From: Chitinophaga varians
Lineage (GTDB): Bacteria; Bacteroidota; Bacteroidia; Chitinophagales; Chitinophagaceae
DNA length: 64,000 nucleotides
Assembly: GCF_014529945.1 (NCBI RefSeq)
Contig: NZ_JACVFB010000007.1
Span: 434,001-498,000 of the forward strand
Direction: 5' to 3'
Part shown: piece after piece, positions 27,995 through 36,988 of the stretch
Position numbering within the stretch: the stretch's first letter is position 1
Layout: the number at the start of each line of letters is the position of its first letter
Position numbers and translations under genes: made by a program
The notes under the pieces: model-generated
The model's database searches: none
Told to the model about the DNA's origin: nothing
Seen by the model: the letters and a program-made list of their open reading frames with translations, nothing else

Positions 27995-28815
27995 CGGAGT
28001 TTATCAGGGTTACGCACCAGATACACCGTATGCACGCCTTCTTCGTCCATAGACACGAGCAGGATAGTATCCACCGCGCCGCTGGCATCGTAACAGATGA
28101 CGCCCGGTGCCCCGTTGACCGGAGCGATGCTGTAAGTAAGCCTTGTACTTTGTTTGGCGTATAACCCCAACAGGAAAGCTGCTGCTGCCGTAGGGCCCAC
28201 CAGCGGCACCCGCGCGGCCGCAGCTTTTCCGCCGCCGTCAGAATAAATGGTGATGTCTTCTTTCAGATAAGTCATCAGCCGGGCCATGTCTCCACTGCTA
28301 CATGCCTCCAGAAACGCCTGGAACAGGGCAGCCTGTTGTTCGCCCGCGGCGGTGTGACGCATCTTACCTGCCGCAATTTTTTCTTTGGCACGGTGAAACA
28401 GCTGCCGGCAGTGGTCCTGCTCCAACGCAAGGACGGTGGCTATTTCTTCATATCCATAACTCAACGTTTCCCGCAGGATAAATACCGCCCGCTCCAACGG
28501 ATTCAGTGTCTGTAACAAAATCAACAGCGCAAAGGAAATATCGCTGTCATGCATATACGAAAAACGCTCCTGAAAAATCGGAGAAGGCAGATCGATGCCG
28601 GGATATACGGTCTTTTTACGGGCTTCCAGCAGCGAGAGGCAGCGGTGCATCACTGCCCTGACGAGGTAGTTTTCCGGATGTGCGATGTTGGTCGCGTCTT
28701 GCCGGGAATACGCCAGGAATACATCGTGCAGGATATCTTCCGCATCCATGGCGTTTTTGGTCATCTTATAAGCGACCGCAAACAGGGTGGGCTTATGCCG
28801 TTCAAATTCCTTCAT
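27991..28815 (-). CDS. ECF41-type sigma factor with SnoaL-like C-terminal domain
   Basis: A 274-residue sigma factor starting at 28815 (MKEFERHKPTLFAVAYKMT). Region 2 includes NAMDAEDILHDVFLAY and region 4 LSYGYEEIATVLALEQDHCR. The C-terminal ~110 residues form a SnoaL/NTF2-like extension with two ECF41 hallmarks, DGGGK and the final NPDKL. In ECF41 factors this extension modulates activity in cis and replaces an anti-sigma factor. The usual partner gene (carboxymuconolactone decarboxylase, oxidoreductase or epimerase) is not adjacent. The gene overlaps the upstream HxlR regulator by 14 bases. Confidence 0.88.
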   Translation of the reverse strand: MKEFERHKPTLFAVAYKMTKNAMDAEDILHDVFLAYSRQDATNIAHPENYLVRAVMHRCLSLLEARKKTVYPGIDLPSPIFQERFSYMHDSDISFALLILLQTLNPLERAVFILRETLSYGYEEIATVLALEQDHCRQLFHRAKEKIAAGKMRHTAAGEQQAALFQAFLEACSSGDMARLMTYLKEDITIYSDGGGKAAAARVPLVGPTAAAAFLLGLYAKQSTRLTYSIAPVNGAPGVICYDASGAVDTILLVSMDEEGVHTVYLVRNPDKLR

Positions 28816-29206
28816 GCGAACAGCTTTTAGGTCCCTGCAACGCATGGTACTCCTCACCCCAGTCGCACAGCGCCTGAATAGTAGGCACCAGCTTTATACC
28901 GATGGCCGTGAGTTTATATTCCACCCGGGGTGGTGTTTCAGCATATACTTTCCTTTCGATGATGCCGTCGCGTTCCAGTTCGCGTAGTTGCATCGTGAGC
29001 GTGGCATGTGTGATACCCTTCATTTTTTTGCGCAGCTCACCGAAGCGCAGGGGACATCCCTTGCGGATGGCGTTCAGCAGCAGCAGCTTCCATTTTCCAC
29101 CGATCACCTTCATGGCCTTTGTCATGGCACAGTTATTTTCTTCCTCCCATACACCTTTCTCCAACTGCGTATCTAACTGACTATCATCAATAGTATTTTT
29201 TTTCAT
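28802..29206 (-). CDS. HxlR-family transcriptional regulator
   Basis: A 134-residue MarR-like winged-helix protein. CAMTKAMKVIGGKWKLLLL is the canonical HxlR start, including the redox-capable Cys before the helix, and LRFGELRKKMKGITHATL is the recognition region, followed by YKLTAIGIKLVPTIQAL. It is divergent from the MFS exporter at 29291 across 84 bases and probably represses it. It is co-transcribed with the ECF41 sigma gene. Confidence 0.9.
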   Translation of the reverse strand: MKKNTIDDSQLDTQLEKGVWEEENNCAMTKAMKVIGGKWKLLLLNAIRKGCPLRFGELRKKMKGITHATLTMQLRELERDGIIERKVYAETPPRVEYKLTAIGIKLVPTIQALCDWGEEYHALQGPKSCSHEGI

Positions 29207-29290
29207 ACCAGGTATTAATCTTTAAACTACTTGTTACAATTCACTGTCCGCCTCAACTTTGGCAGCGATAAAGTTAACAAATCGGACATT

Positions 29291-30712
29291 ATGAACAGAC
29301 TACAATTGAAATGGTTATCGCTCCTGATCGTATCTACCTCGGTATTTTTGGCCGTCATCGATATTTTTATTGTGAATGTGGCGCTGCCGTCCATCCGTCG
29401 GGGTGTGCAGGGCAGTGAATCGGATATGCAGCTGATCATTGCGCTGTATCTGCTGGGATATGCAGCGTTCCTGATCACCGGTGGGCGGCTGGGCGATCAT
29501 TACGGCAGGAAAAGGGTATTTATCGTGTCCATGTTGTTGTTTACCTTCAGCTCTCTGCTGTGCGGCCTGGCGCAAACAGCGTGGCAGCTGAATGCCGCCC
29601 GGTTCATTCAGGGCACCAGTGCCGCTTTCATGATACCGCAGGGCATCAGTTACATACATGTCTTATTCCCCGAACATAAAGAAAGGATCAAGGCGCTGGG
29701 TATTTACGGTAGCATTGCCGGTTCCGCTTCCGTTATCGGGCAGTTCCTGGGCGGGCTGTTGCCCGATGTGCATTGGATCGTGGAAGGCTGGCGGTTGTTG
29801 TTTCTGATCAATCTGCCACTGGGGCTGGCAGCGGCGGCGCTGGCCGGCCGTTACCTCAACGATACCGCGCAGCACCGCGAAGGCCGTTTCGATATCAGTG
29901 GTGTGGCGTTGCTTACCGTTGCGCTCTTTGCCCTGGTATATCCGTTGATCCGTGGCCGTGAGTTGGGCTGGCCGTGGTGGAGTATCTTGTCGCTCACCGG
30001 AGCGATAGCGGCACTGCTGCTTTTCGGCTACGACCAGCAGCGTAAGCTGGCCACGCAACAAAACCCGCTGATCAATATCCGGCTGTTTTCCTATAAAGAT
30101 TTTAACATCGGGCTTTGTGCCGTCTTGTTCTATTTTATGGTGCAGGACTCCTATTTCCTCATCAATGCTATATTCATGCAAACGGGACTGGGATATAGTT
30201 CCGCTGAAACAGGCATTCTCTTTGTGTTTCAGGGCGTAGGCTACGTAGTGGCGTCACTGTTATCTATTCCGTTGGTAAAGCGTTATGGTAAGCGGGTATT
30301 GCAGGGCGGTGTACTGATCATGATGATATCGCTGCTGATGCACCTGGTATTTTTCCGTGCTGACCATATGCCCAGGCCGGTGTTGCTGGCAACGCTCTTC
30401 TTTTATGGTACCGGCTGTGGGTCTGTATTGCCATCGTTGCTAACCATGGCCCTGAAAAGTATTCCTGTGCATTTTGCGGGTGCGGCCTCCGGCACGTTCT
30501 CTACTTTCCAGCAAACAGCCGTGGCGTTGGGTATTGGCGTTACCGGCGGTATCTTCTTCAGCCTGTTGGGCGACGCCCCTTCCCTGTCTGTGTACCTGCA
30601 CGCGTACCAGATCGCTACCGGCGTCAATATCGGGTTTCTGGCGCTGGTAAGCATCTTCCTGTATATCCTGCCCGAAGGGCAGCAGACCATAACGGAAATG
30701 GCTATACATTAA
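29291..30712 (+). CDS. DHA2-family MFS drug exporter (14-TM)
   Basis: A 473-residue transporter with 14 predicted helices. MFS motif A is visible as GGRLGDHYGRKRVFI and motif C-like glycines as GSIAGSASVIGQFLGGLL, consistent with EmrB/QacA-type proton-driven exporters. The ATG at 29291 is chosen because the preceding 20 codons of open frame cover the intergenic promoter. A divergent HxlR regulator gene lies next to it, a common arrangement for inducible efflux pumps. The substrate is unknown. Confidence 0.88.
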   Translation: MNRLQLKWLSLLIVSTSVFLAVIDIFIVNVALPSIRRGVQGSESDMQLIIALYLLGYAAFLITGGRLGDHYGRKRVFIVSMLLFTFSSLLCGLAQTAWQLNAARFIQGTSAAFMIPQGISYIHVLFPEHKERIKALGIYGSIAGSASVIGQFLGGLLPDVHWIVEGWRLLFLINLPLGLAAAALAGRYLNDTAQHREGRFDISGVALLTVALFALVYPLIRGRELGWPWWSILSLTGAIAALLLFGYDQQRKLATQQNPLINIRLFSYKDFNIGLCAVLFYFMVQDSYFLINAIFMQTGLGYSSAETGILFVFQGVGYVVASLLSIPLVKRYGKRVLQGGVLIMMISLLMHLVFFRADHMPRPVLLATLFFYGTGCGSVLPSLLTMALKSIPVHFAGAASGTFSTFQQTAVALGIGVTGGIFFSLLGDAPSLSVYLHAYQIATGVNIGFLALVSIFLYILPEGQQTITEMAIH

Positions 30713-30718
30713 TAGATA

Positions 30719-31552
30719 TCAGTGATGGGTGATAAACACGGGCTGACTAATCAGCTTCAGTACCGGTTTCATGGGGTTAGGCACCAGCAGGTTGGACAAC
30801 ATATTTCTGCCAAACGCGCCCATCACGATCATTACTTTTTCTTTTTCAAAAAGATATTCTAACAGTCGCGCCTGTACGAAGTCATCTTCCAGCACGATCA
30901 GGGAGCCGTCAGGATAGTGTGTATGTAACCATTCCTTCAGCTTCTCCATGTCGCCTTTGGCAGGTTGATCTTTAGGCGTAACACTGAGCACGGTGGCTTT
31001 GTGGCAGGACAGCTGCGGCAGCAGGTAGGTAAACTGTCGCATGGCATACATACAGGCGTTGCTGCCGTTGTAGGTAAAAATAATTTCGTCTACCCCGTCA
31101 AATTTCGGCGGAGCGATGATCACCGGACATTCCGCCTGTTCCAGTATATCCCTGACAAACGAGGTCGGTGTGGTTTCCGGCCGCCAGGAAAAAGAGGTGG
31201 CAGCATCCACCACCAGCAGATCGGCATACCTGCTTTCTTTCAATACGGCCTTCAGCGGCATGCCAGCATGTTGGTGCACGGCACTGGCTACCCCGTTGAG
31301 CTCACAGTGACTGATGAAACGTTTGATATTTTCATCCCGGTACAGTTCCTTCTGTTGTGCAATAGGTGCCCCGGGCACCGCTTCTGTCACGCCTTTTTCA
31401 CGGATGTCTTCCACAGAACGCAGCTCCATCTCCTGGTTCTCCAGGAATACGCCGGTCACCCGGGAATGGGTAAGGTTTCCCAGATAACAAGCGAAGTCAA
31501 GACAACTTTTGCTCATGCATACAGCATCTGTTACAAATAATATTTTTTCCAT
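30719..31552 (-). CDS. Tandem-domain universal stress protein 1
   Basis: A 277-residue protein with two UspA folds. The N-terminal half starts KILFVTDAVCMSKSCLDFA and the C-terminal half contains IIFTYNGSNACMYAM. It ends with MIVMGAFGRNMLSNLLVPN, a G-x2-G type nucleotide-binding loop. Such cytoplasmic proteins accumulate under starvation or low oxygen. It is the second gene of a two-gene operon whose promoter faces the histidine kinase gene; a paralogue is at 35312. Confidence 0.87.
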   Translation of the reverse strand: MEKILFVTDAVCMSKSCLDFACYLGNLTHSRVTGVFLENQEMELRSVEDIREKGVTEAVPGAPIAQQKELYRDENIKRFISHCELNGVASAVHQHAGMPLKAVLKESRYADLLVVDAATSFSWRPETTPTSFVRDILEQAECPVIIAPPKFDGVDEIIFTYNGSNACMYAMRQFTYLLPQLSCHKATVLSVTPKDQPAKGDMEKLKEWLHTHYPDGSLIVLEDDFVQARLLEYLFEKEKVMIVMGAFGRNMLSNLLVPNPMKPVLKLISQPVFITHH

Positions 31553-31563
31553 GATATGGGAGA

Positions 31564-31959
31564 TTATTCTTTTTCAGGTTCTTCGGGTAACCGGAAGGCA
31601 GTGGCTTTTTCAACGTCTCCGGCATTTAGTTCCTCCAGCGTCAGGTGTCCGGTAGTGGTGGTTTGTAACCAGATATCCCCGGCCTTATGAAATATATGTC
31701 CGTGCAGGCCAAAAAGGGATGTCAGGTCATGTTCTACCGCCAATGCGGTGCGGTAATGGCTGATGTCCAGCCAGCCGAAGCTGTGCAGGATCCTGATTTT
31801 CTCTATCGGTGTATTAGCGGCAAACTTCTCTTTCTCGTCACAGCATTCCCCCGGCAATGCTGACTTGTGGAAAAACTCCAGCTTCAACCTGGGATACTGG
31901 CGGTGAAACCGTTCCTGGACGTCGGCAATAATCGCTTCTTCACTAATATAAATCTGCAT
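31564..31959 (-). CDS. Hypothetical protein in the stress operon
   Basis: A 131-residue soluble protein starting MQIYISEEAIIADVQERF, with an alpha/beta-like pattern and two cysteines (GECCDEKE). The mid part (LHSFGWLDISHYRTALAVEH) and the acidic C terminus have no motif I recognise. It lies 11 bases upstream of the universal stress protein. It is divergent from the histidine kinase, and a TGA-N6-TCA site lies in the shared promoter. This suggests stress-linked expression but gives no function. Confidence 0.65.
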   Translation of the reverse strand: MQIYISEEAIIADVQERFHRQYPRLKLEFFHKSALPGECCDEKEKFAANTPIEKIRILHSFGWLDISHYRTALAVEHDLTSLFGLHGHIFHKAGDIWLQTTTTGHLTLEELNAGDVEKATAFRLPEEPEKE

Positions 31960-32012
31960 AACCCATAGCTTTAAAATGCTGATACAATACTACGATGACG
32001 CGTTTTTTTTGC

Positions 32013-32030
32013 CAATGAGATCAGTCAGGA
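32013..32030. promoter_or_regulatory. Crp/Fnr-like operator candidate A
   Basis: CAATGA-gatcag-TCAGGA matches the TGA-N6-TCA spacing of Crp/Fnr-type sites, with an imperfect right half. It lies between the divergent stress operon (start 31959) and the histidine kinase gene (start 32123). A 12-base stretch (TGAGATCAGTCA) recurs with one change at 35213-35224 upstream of the second universal stress protein. Confidence 0.45.
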
Positions 32031-32122
32031 CAAAGGCTGACAATAGTCATATGCTTTGCTGCGACCGCATAAATCCTTAACTTTCCGCCAATTGTGTTTT
32101 TATATATTAAGACTCATCGATC

Positions 32123-33715
32123 ATGAATTTACATGTCAGCGATCTGGATATCGACTTGCAGCTCAGTATTTTCGCGGCCGTCATGGAACGCACCCCGGGG
32201 CTGGTGGCCGTCAGGGAAATGGCCTCCGGGCGATTGAAATACATCAATGAAACCGGTATCCGGATGTTGGGCTCCGACGATTTTCCTACGCTGGAAGTGT
32301 TACTGGAACAAAATAAACTGGGCACCGGTAAAGCCGTACAGGGTGCTGCCTTCTCTCCCGACGAGCCACTGTTGCAGGAAAGACAATGGAAAAACATACA
32401 AGGGGAAACCTACACCAGTCTTTACGAAGAAATGGTGCTGAAACACAAAAATGAACAGTACTGCTTCTTCCGGATCACCGACAGCCAGTCTGACCGTCGC
32501 TATAAACTCCAGCTCAGCAAGGAACTACAGCGGTTTGGCGCGTTATTCAACTATGCCAGCATCGGTATCATTGTGGCCAATCAGGACGGTGACATTACGC
32601 TGATCAATGACTTCGCCCTCTCCCAGTTCGATTACCGGCGGGAAGAGCTGACAGGCCAGAAAGTGGAGAAGCTGATCCCGCGCCGCCTGCATCAGAAACA
32701 TATTGGTCACCGCGAAAGATACAATGCCTCCCCGCAAAGCAGGCCGATGGGCATCGGTCTAGACCTCTTCGCCGTTCGCCGCGATGGCTCTGAGTTTCCC
32801 GTGGAAATCAGCCTGAGTCACTATTCCAATGAAGAAGGACATTTTGTGATCGCTTATATCAGCAATATCACAGAAAGAAAAAAAGCGGAAGAACGTATCG
32901 AGCGACTGAATAACGAGCTGGAAAGCATGGTGGAAGAACGTACCCAGCAGCTGGTAAAAGCGCTGGCCGACCTCGAAGCCTCCAAAGAAGAGCTGACCAT
33001 TGCACTCAGCAAGGAAAAGGAACTGGGCGATCTCAAGTCCCGCTTTGTGTCTATGGCCTCTCACGAATTCCGTACACCGCTGAGTACCATCCTGTCGTCC
33101 GCTTTCCTGGTAAAACACTATGCCGCAGAAAGCGAGCAACCGGTGCGCAACAAACATATTCAGCGCATCGTGAATGCCGTCAGCTTTCTGACCGACACGC
33201 TCAACGATTTCCTGTCTGTCGGCAAAATCGAGGAAGGCAAGCTACAGGCACGGTATTCCATGTTTCAGATCAAAGATTATTTCCAGACCATTATACAGGA
33301 AATGCAGGGCATCATCCGGGAAAAACAAACCATCCGGTATGAGCATACCGGTGGAGATGTTTGCTGGCTCGACACTTCGTTGCTCCGGCATATCGCTATG
33401 AACCTGCTGGGCAACGCTATTAAATTCTCTGCTGCCGACAGCACCATCGAGATGTACACCCGCATGGAAGACAACCTGTTTACCCTGATGATCAAAGACT
33501 ATGGCATCGGGATGTCGCAGGACGACCAGCAACATCTCTACGAGCGTTTTTACCGGGGCACCAACGTAAGCAATATCCAGGGCACCGGCCTTGGTCTGCA
33601 TATTGTACAGAAATACAGTGAACTGATGAACGGCGCTATCTCCTGTGCCAGCGAGCTAGGCAAAGGCACCGTATTCACCATTACTTTCCCTGCTGATCCT
33701 ATAAATATTCCGTAA
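32123..33715 (+). CDS. PAS-domain sensor histidine kinase
   Basis: A 530-residue soluble kinase with no membrane segment. The N-terminal region (1-130) is a PAS-like domain, and a clear PAS follows at about 135-260 (YASIGIIVANQDGDITLIND, then SNITERKKAEERIERL). A coiled coil and HisKA domain come next, with the phospho-accepting His314 in SMASHEFRTPLSTIL. The ATPase domain has NLLGNAIKFS (N box), DYGIGMS (G1) and GTGLGLHIVQKYSEL (G2). The response regulator begins four bases downstream, so the two form a two-component system. Being cytoplasmic with PAS domains, it may sense redox, oxygen or an intracellular ligand. Confidence 0.92.
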   Translation: MNLHVSDLDIDLQLSIFAAVMERTPGLVAVREMASGRLKYINETGIRMLGSDDFPTLEVLLEQNKLGTGKAVQGAAFSPDEPLLQERQWKNIQGETYTSLYEEMVLKHKNEQYCFFRITDSQSDRRYKLQLSKELQRFGALFNYASIGIIVANQDGDITLINDFALSQFDYRREELTGQKVEKLIPRRLHQKHIGHRERYNASPQSRPMGIGLDLFAVRRDGSEFPVEISLSHYSNEEGHFVIAYISNITERKKAEERIERLNNELESMVEERTQQLVKALADLEASKEELTIALSKEKELGDLKSRFVSMASHEFRTPLSTILSSAFLVKHYAAESEQPVRNKHIQRIVNAVSFLTDTLNDFLSVGKIEEGKLQARYSMFQIKDYFQTIIQEMQGIIREKQTIRYEHTGGDVCWLDTSLLRHIAMNLLGNAIKFSAADSTIEMYTRMEDNLFTLMIKDYGIGMSQDDQQHLYERFYRGTNVSNIQGTGLGLHIVQKYSELMNGAISCASELGKGTVFTITFPADPINIP

Positions 33716-33719
33716 GCAT

Positions 33720-34778
33720 ATGAAAACGATCCTGTTGATTGAAGACAATGAAGAATTAAGGGAAAACACGGCAGACATCCTGGCGATTGCCGGTTATCAT
33801 GTACTGACCGCGGAGAATGGTATGACCGGCTTTGAGAAACTGCTGGAACATAAGCCCGACCTCGTCATCTGTGATATCATGATGCCTGTGCTGGACGGCT
33901 TTGGCGTGCTGCATCTGATGCAGCAGCATGAAGCCGTGAAGGATACTCCTTTCATTTTTCTCACGGCGAAAACAGAGCGCGCCGATTTCCGTAAAGGCAT
34001 GAGCATGGGCGCCGATGACTACCTGACCAAACCATTCAGTGGCACGGAACTATGGGAAACCGTGGAGAACAGGCTGCGTAAAGCCGCCATCCGCAAAAAA
34101 GAATTCCCGCCCAACCTGCAGGGCATGAACCGCCTGATGTTGGAAGCTACCGGCAAAGCCTCCCTGGAAGCCCTGGCAGAAGGACGCAATATCGATAAGT
34201 ACCGCAAAAAACAGGTCATCTATACAGAAGGCAACCACCCTACCCGCCTCTTCTTTGTGCAGAAAGGCAAAGTAAAAACCTGTAAGACCAACGACCAGGG
34301 TAAAGAGCTGGTGCTGGATATTTATGCAGCAGGCGATTTCCTCGGTTATAACGCCCTGCTGGAAGGCTCACTGTATAAAGAAACAGCCGTGGCCATGGAG
34401 GAAAGCGAGATCGCGGTGATACCTGCCACCGATTTTGAGGAGTTGTTGAACAACAATCATGAAGTGGCCACCCAGCTCATCAGGATGCTGGCCAAAAATG
34501 TGAGCGACAAAGAGCAGCAGTTATTGGGCCTGGCCTACAACTCCCTGCGCAAAAAAGTAGCAGAGGCCTTACTGAATCTGCTTAAAAAATATAATCCACC
34601 CAAGGATACGCCACTGGTGATCAATATCAGCCGGGAGAACCTGGCCAACATCGCCGGTACCGCCACCGAGTCGCTGATCCGTACCCTGAGCGATTTCCGT
34701 GATGAGCAACTGATCGAGATAAAAGAAGGCGCCGTGGTGATCCTCAATGAAAAAAAACTGGCCGGTATCCTGGCTTAA
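33720..34778 (+). CDS. Receiver-Crp/Fnr fusion transcriptional regulator
   Basis: A 352-residue protein combining an N-terminal receiver domain with Crp/Fnr output. The receiver has the phospho-acceptor Asp52 in LVICDIMMPVLDGF and Lys in YLTKPF. A cyclic-nucleotide-binding beta barrel spans about 165-260 (YRKKQVIYTEGNHPTRLFFV). The Crp-type winged helix follows (ISRENLANIAGTATESLIRT). No Fnr-type iron-sulphur cysteine cluster is evident. It is co-transcribed with the kinase. Candidate TGA-N6-TCA sites at 32013, 35213 and 35228 make the flanking universal stress genes plausible targets. Confidence 0.92.
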   Translation: MKTILLIEDNEELRENTADILAIAGYHVLTAENGMTGFEKLLEHKPDLVICDIMMPVLDGFGVLHLMQQHEAVKDTPFIFLTAKTERADFRKGMSMGADDYLTKPFSGTELWETVENRLRKAAIRKKEFPPNLQGMNRLMLEATGKASLEALAEGRNIDKYRKKQVIYTEGNHPTRLFFVQKGKVKTCKTNDQGKELVLDIYAAGDFLGYNALLEGSLYKETAVAMEESEIAVIPATDFEELLNNNHEVATQLIRMLAKNVSDKEQQLLGLAYNSLRKKVAEALLNLLKKYNPPKDTPLVINISRENLANIAGTATESLIRTLSDFRDEQLIEIKEGAVVILNEKKLAGILA

Positions 34779-35152
34779 ACCAGCGGGAAAGACTGCCGCA
34801 GATAATGACGGAAGTCAGCGTCCAGCATATCAAAATGCTGCTGCACGGTGGTAAATCTTCTTTCCATCATCAGTTCCGACACGGTGGCTTCTTTCAGCCC
34901 CGTTGTGGTTTGAACTGATGCCAGTACGCCCTGCTGCTCACTGATTTCATGGCGCAGCAGGGCTATTTGTTCATCCATCTTCAGGAACCGGCTCTGAAAA
35001 TATTCCAGCCGCCCCAGCTCCCTCCGGTCAAAGTCTGTTGATAAAATCCGGGCCAGCTTCAGCTTAAAACATATGTTCTCGTCTTCCAGGACCTTTAGCA
35101 GGTATTTACGTGATTCTTGCTGTGCCCGCAGTTCCTCCAACTTGTCCTTCAT
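34775..35152 (-). CDS. Small coiled-coil hypothetical protein
   Basis: A 125-residue protein from the ATG at 35152 (MKDKLEELRAQQESRK); a GTG nine codons upstream is the alternative. It is mostly helical and charged, with heptad-like stretches (FQSRFLKMDEQIALLRHEIS), and has no signal peptide or membrane segment. Its stop overlaps the end of the convergent regulator gene by four bases. The family is unknown to me. Confidence 0.6.
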   Translation of the reverse strand: MKDKLEELRAQQESRKYLLKVLEDENICFKLKLARILSTDFDRRELGRLEYFQSRFLKMDEQIALLRHEISEQQGVLASVQTTTGLKEATVSELMMERRFTTVQQHFDMLDADFRHYLRQSFPLV

Positions 35153-35212
35153 CGTCCGTTGTTTATAGTAATCCGGCACAAATTAGGGAAGCGGCATTTG
35201 CTTATTTATGAC

Positions 35213-35245
35213 TGGGATCAGTCACCTCAATGATATCCGTCATTG
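35213..35245. promoter_or_regulatory. Crp/Fnr-like operator candidates B and C
   Basis: Site B is TGG-gatcag-TCA at 35213-35224, sharing 11 of 12 bases with the site at 32016. Site C is CAATGA-tatccg-TCATTG at 35228-35245, a perfect 6-bp inverted repeat with 6-base spacing. Both lie 65-100 bases upstream of the universal stress protein start at 35312. Confidence 0.5.
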
Positions 35246-35311
35246 CCTCCCGCCAGGGCGCGTACGACCTTTGTTACAGGTTATTTTTCAGTGTCTTGTA
35301 AACGATGCCAG

Positions 35312-36115
35312 ATGAAAAAGATACTGTTGGCCGTAGACGACGGCCACTTCCCGGAAGGCGCCTTCCGGTTTGCCCGGAAAATGCACGAACTGGAGCCCAT
35401 TACCCTCTGCGGCGTGTTTTTACCGGAGCTGGACCTGACCGCCAATCTCAACTACACCTCGTTGTTTATACCGCTGACAGAAAACTATGCCGCTATTTCT
35501 ATTGAGCAAAGCGTGCAGACTTTCAGGGAATACTGCCGGCAGTATAACATCCATCACCTCGTACACCACGACCTGCAGGAGTATGCGCTGAAGTTGCTGC
35601 GGAAAGAGTCGCTCTTCTCAGACCTGATGTTGTTGAGCAGTGAGAAATTTTATGCAGACCTGCTCTTTGGGCCCGGCGGCTTTCTGGGCAGCGCCCTGCA
35701 TCAGTCGGCCTGCCCGCTGATCGCTGTTCCCGAAGACGCCGTTTTCCCGGAAAGCCTGATCCTGACATACGACGGCAGCGCCTCTTCCGTATATGCGATC
35801 AAAAGTTTTGCCTGGTTGTTCCCTCAATTGTGCAGTTTAAAGACCACCTTGCTGTACAGTCATACCGATGGCGCACCGCCGCCGGATACCGGAGGCATTA
35901 TGGAACTGGTACAGTATCATTTTCCTAATCTGAGTACCGGGTCGATCAATACCATTCCCGAAAGGTATTTCAACACCTGGCTGAGTGACATCCCGCATCC
36001 GATGGTGGTTTGCGGTGCTTATGGCCGTTCATTGCTGTCAAGGGTATTCCGGCGTAGCTTTGTGGAGGATACACTGCGCGCCCATCAGGTGCCGGTGTTT
36101 ATCGCGCACCGCTAG
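35312..36115 (+). CDS. Tandem-domain universal stress protein 2
   Basis: A 267-residue protein starting at 35312 (MKKILLAVDDGHFPEGAFRF); the earlier in-frame codons cover the promoter region and the operator-like sites. It has two UspA-like halves, the second containing LILTYDGSASSVYAIKSFAW and ending with VVCGAYGRSLLSRVF. The pattern matches that of the protein at 30719, so the two are paralogues flanking the two-component system. Its end abuts a palindromic repeat element. Confidence 0.87.
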   Translation: MKKILLAVDDGHFPEGAFRFARKMHELEPITLCGVFLPELDLTANLNYTSLFIPLTENYAAISIEQSVQTFREYCRQYNIHHLVHHDLQEYALKLLRKESLFSDLMLLSSEKFYADLLFGPGGFLGSALHQSACPLIAVPEDAVFPESLILTYDGSASSVYAIKSFAWLFPQLCSLKTTLLYSHTDGAPPPDTGGIMELVQYHFPNLSTGSINTIPERYFNTWLSDIPHPMVVCGAYGRSLLSRVFRRSFVEDTLRAHQVPVFIAHR

Positions 36116-36118
36116 TTC

Positions 36119-36228
36119 ATTACGAATGACGAATGACGAATTGAGGACCCACGCCGGGGAAGGTTATTAACTATCCTGGCTATAACGAATCCCTCAATTC
36201 GTCATTCGTAATCCGTCATTCGTAATTG
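36119..36228. repeat. GAATGAC-type palindromic repeat element, copy 1
   Basis: The left arm carries tandem GAATGAC heptamers ending in AATTGAGG. The right arm is its inverted counterpart (CCTCAATTCGTCATTCG and onward), and a small inner inverted repeat (AAGGTTATT/AACTATCCT-like) lies at the centre. A second copy of the same architecture is at 38128-38235. Both lie between convergent genes. The right arm encodes the last residues and the stop codon of the minus-strand gene at 36194. Confidence 0.8.
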
Positions 36229-36841
36229 AATACTTGTTTGCTGTCAGGGTATTGACCATCTTATCGAGCGCGGTGGTAGCGGTAGCGGGGATCAACACCG
36301 ATTGTTTGATCATAAATAAGCGGGAAGTAACATAACCGGCAGCAGTGCCGCCGCCGTGATTTTGGGAGAACACGACCGTATGCCCGCTGGCAGGTTTACC
36401 GGTCCAGATATATACACTGTCTTTTCCGTCCGTATAGCGGTCAACGTTAGTTCCCAGCAGCGCCATCAGTCGCGTTACCATCTCCGCATTGCGCGGACTC
36501 GCAGCGAGGTTGGTTTCCACAATTTCCACACCTGCTTTACCGGTACGGGCTTCATCGTCAAACAAAAAAGAAATGCTTTTACCCCAGCCACCGGCAGCCC
36601 CGGTGGTATCACGGGAATCGTCCGAAAACAGCAAATCTCCGTAGCGGAAATCACGCACCTTATCAATCATCTTACAGGGCAGCGTTGTAATCGGTTCCTG
36701 GCTCACCACATGCTCCCTGTAGTTCATATAACTGTTCACGTCCATGGTCCAGTAGTGCTGATAAAGGTCTGTTTTGATATTACAGGCACTGATCATCACC
36801 AGCAGTAAACATAACACACTATATAACGCAATACGGTACAT
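36194..36841 (-). CDS. Hypothetical lipoprotein ending inside a repeat element
   Basis: A 215-residue protein; the start at 36841 gives a normal lipoprotein signal (MYRIALYSVLCLLLVMISAC, acylated Cys20), and an ATG at 36862 is the alternative. The mature part contains FRYGDLLFSDDSRDTTG, FLFDDEARTGKAGVEIVE and VFSQNHGGGTAAGYVTSR; I do not recognise a family. The last ~11 residues (SITNDGLRMTN) and the stop codon come from the palindromic repeat, so the original C terminus was probably replaced or extended. It is divergent from the GH172-type gene at 36989. Confidence 0.7.
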   Translation of the reverse strand: MYRIALYSVLCLLLVMISACNIKTDLYQHYWTMDVNSYMNYREHVVSQEPITTLPCKMIDKVRDFRYGDLLFSDDSRDTTGAAGGWGKSISFLFDDEARTGKAGVEIVETNLAASPRNAEMVTRLMALLGTNVDRYTDGKDSVYIWTGKPASGHTVVFSQNHGGGTAAGYVTSRLFMIKQSVLIPATATTALDKMVNTLTANKYSITNDGLRMTN

Positions 36842-36988
36842 ACGATCGTTCAGTTTCGTCATGCAGTTTAACGGAAAGGCCGCAAAGGTATTGCATACCA
36901 TTCATAAAAAAATCTGCATAGCGCTTGCATACTAAAACGTTTAACCTTACTTTTAATCAGACTGCTGCAAAACGCTAAATTCCACGAC

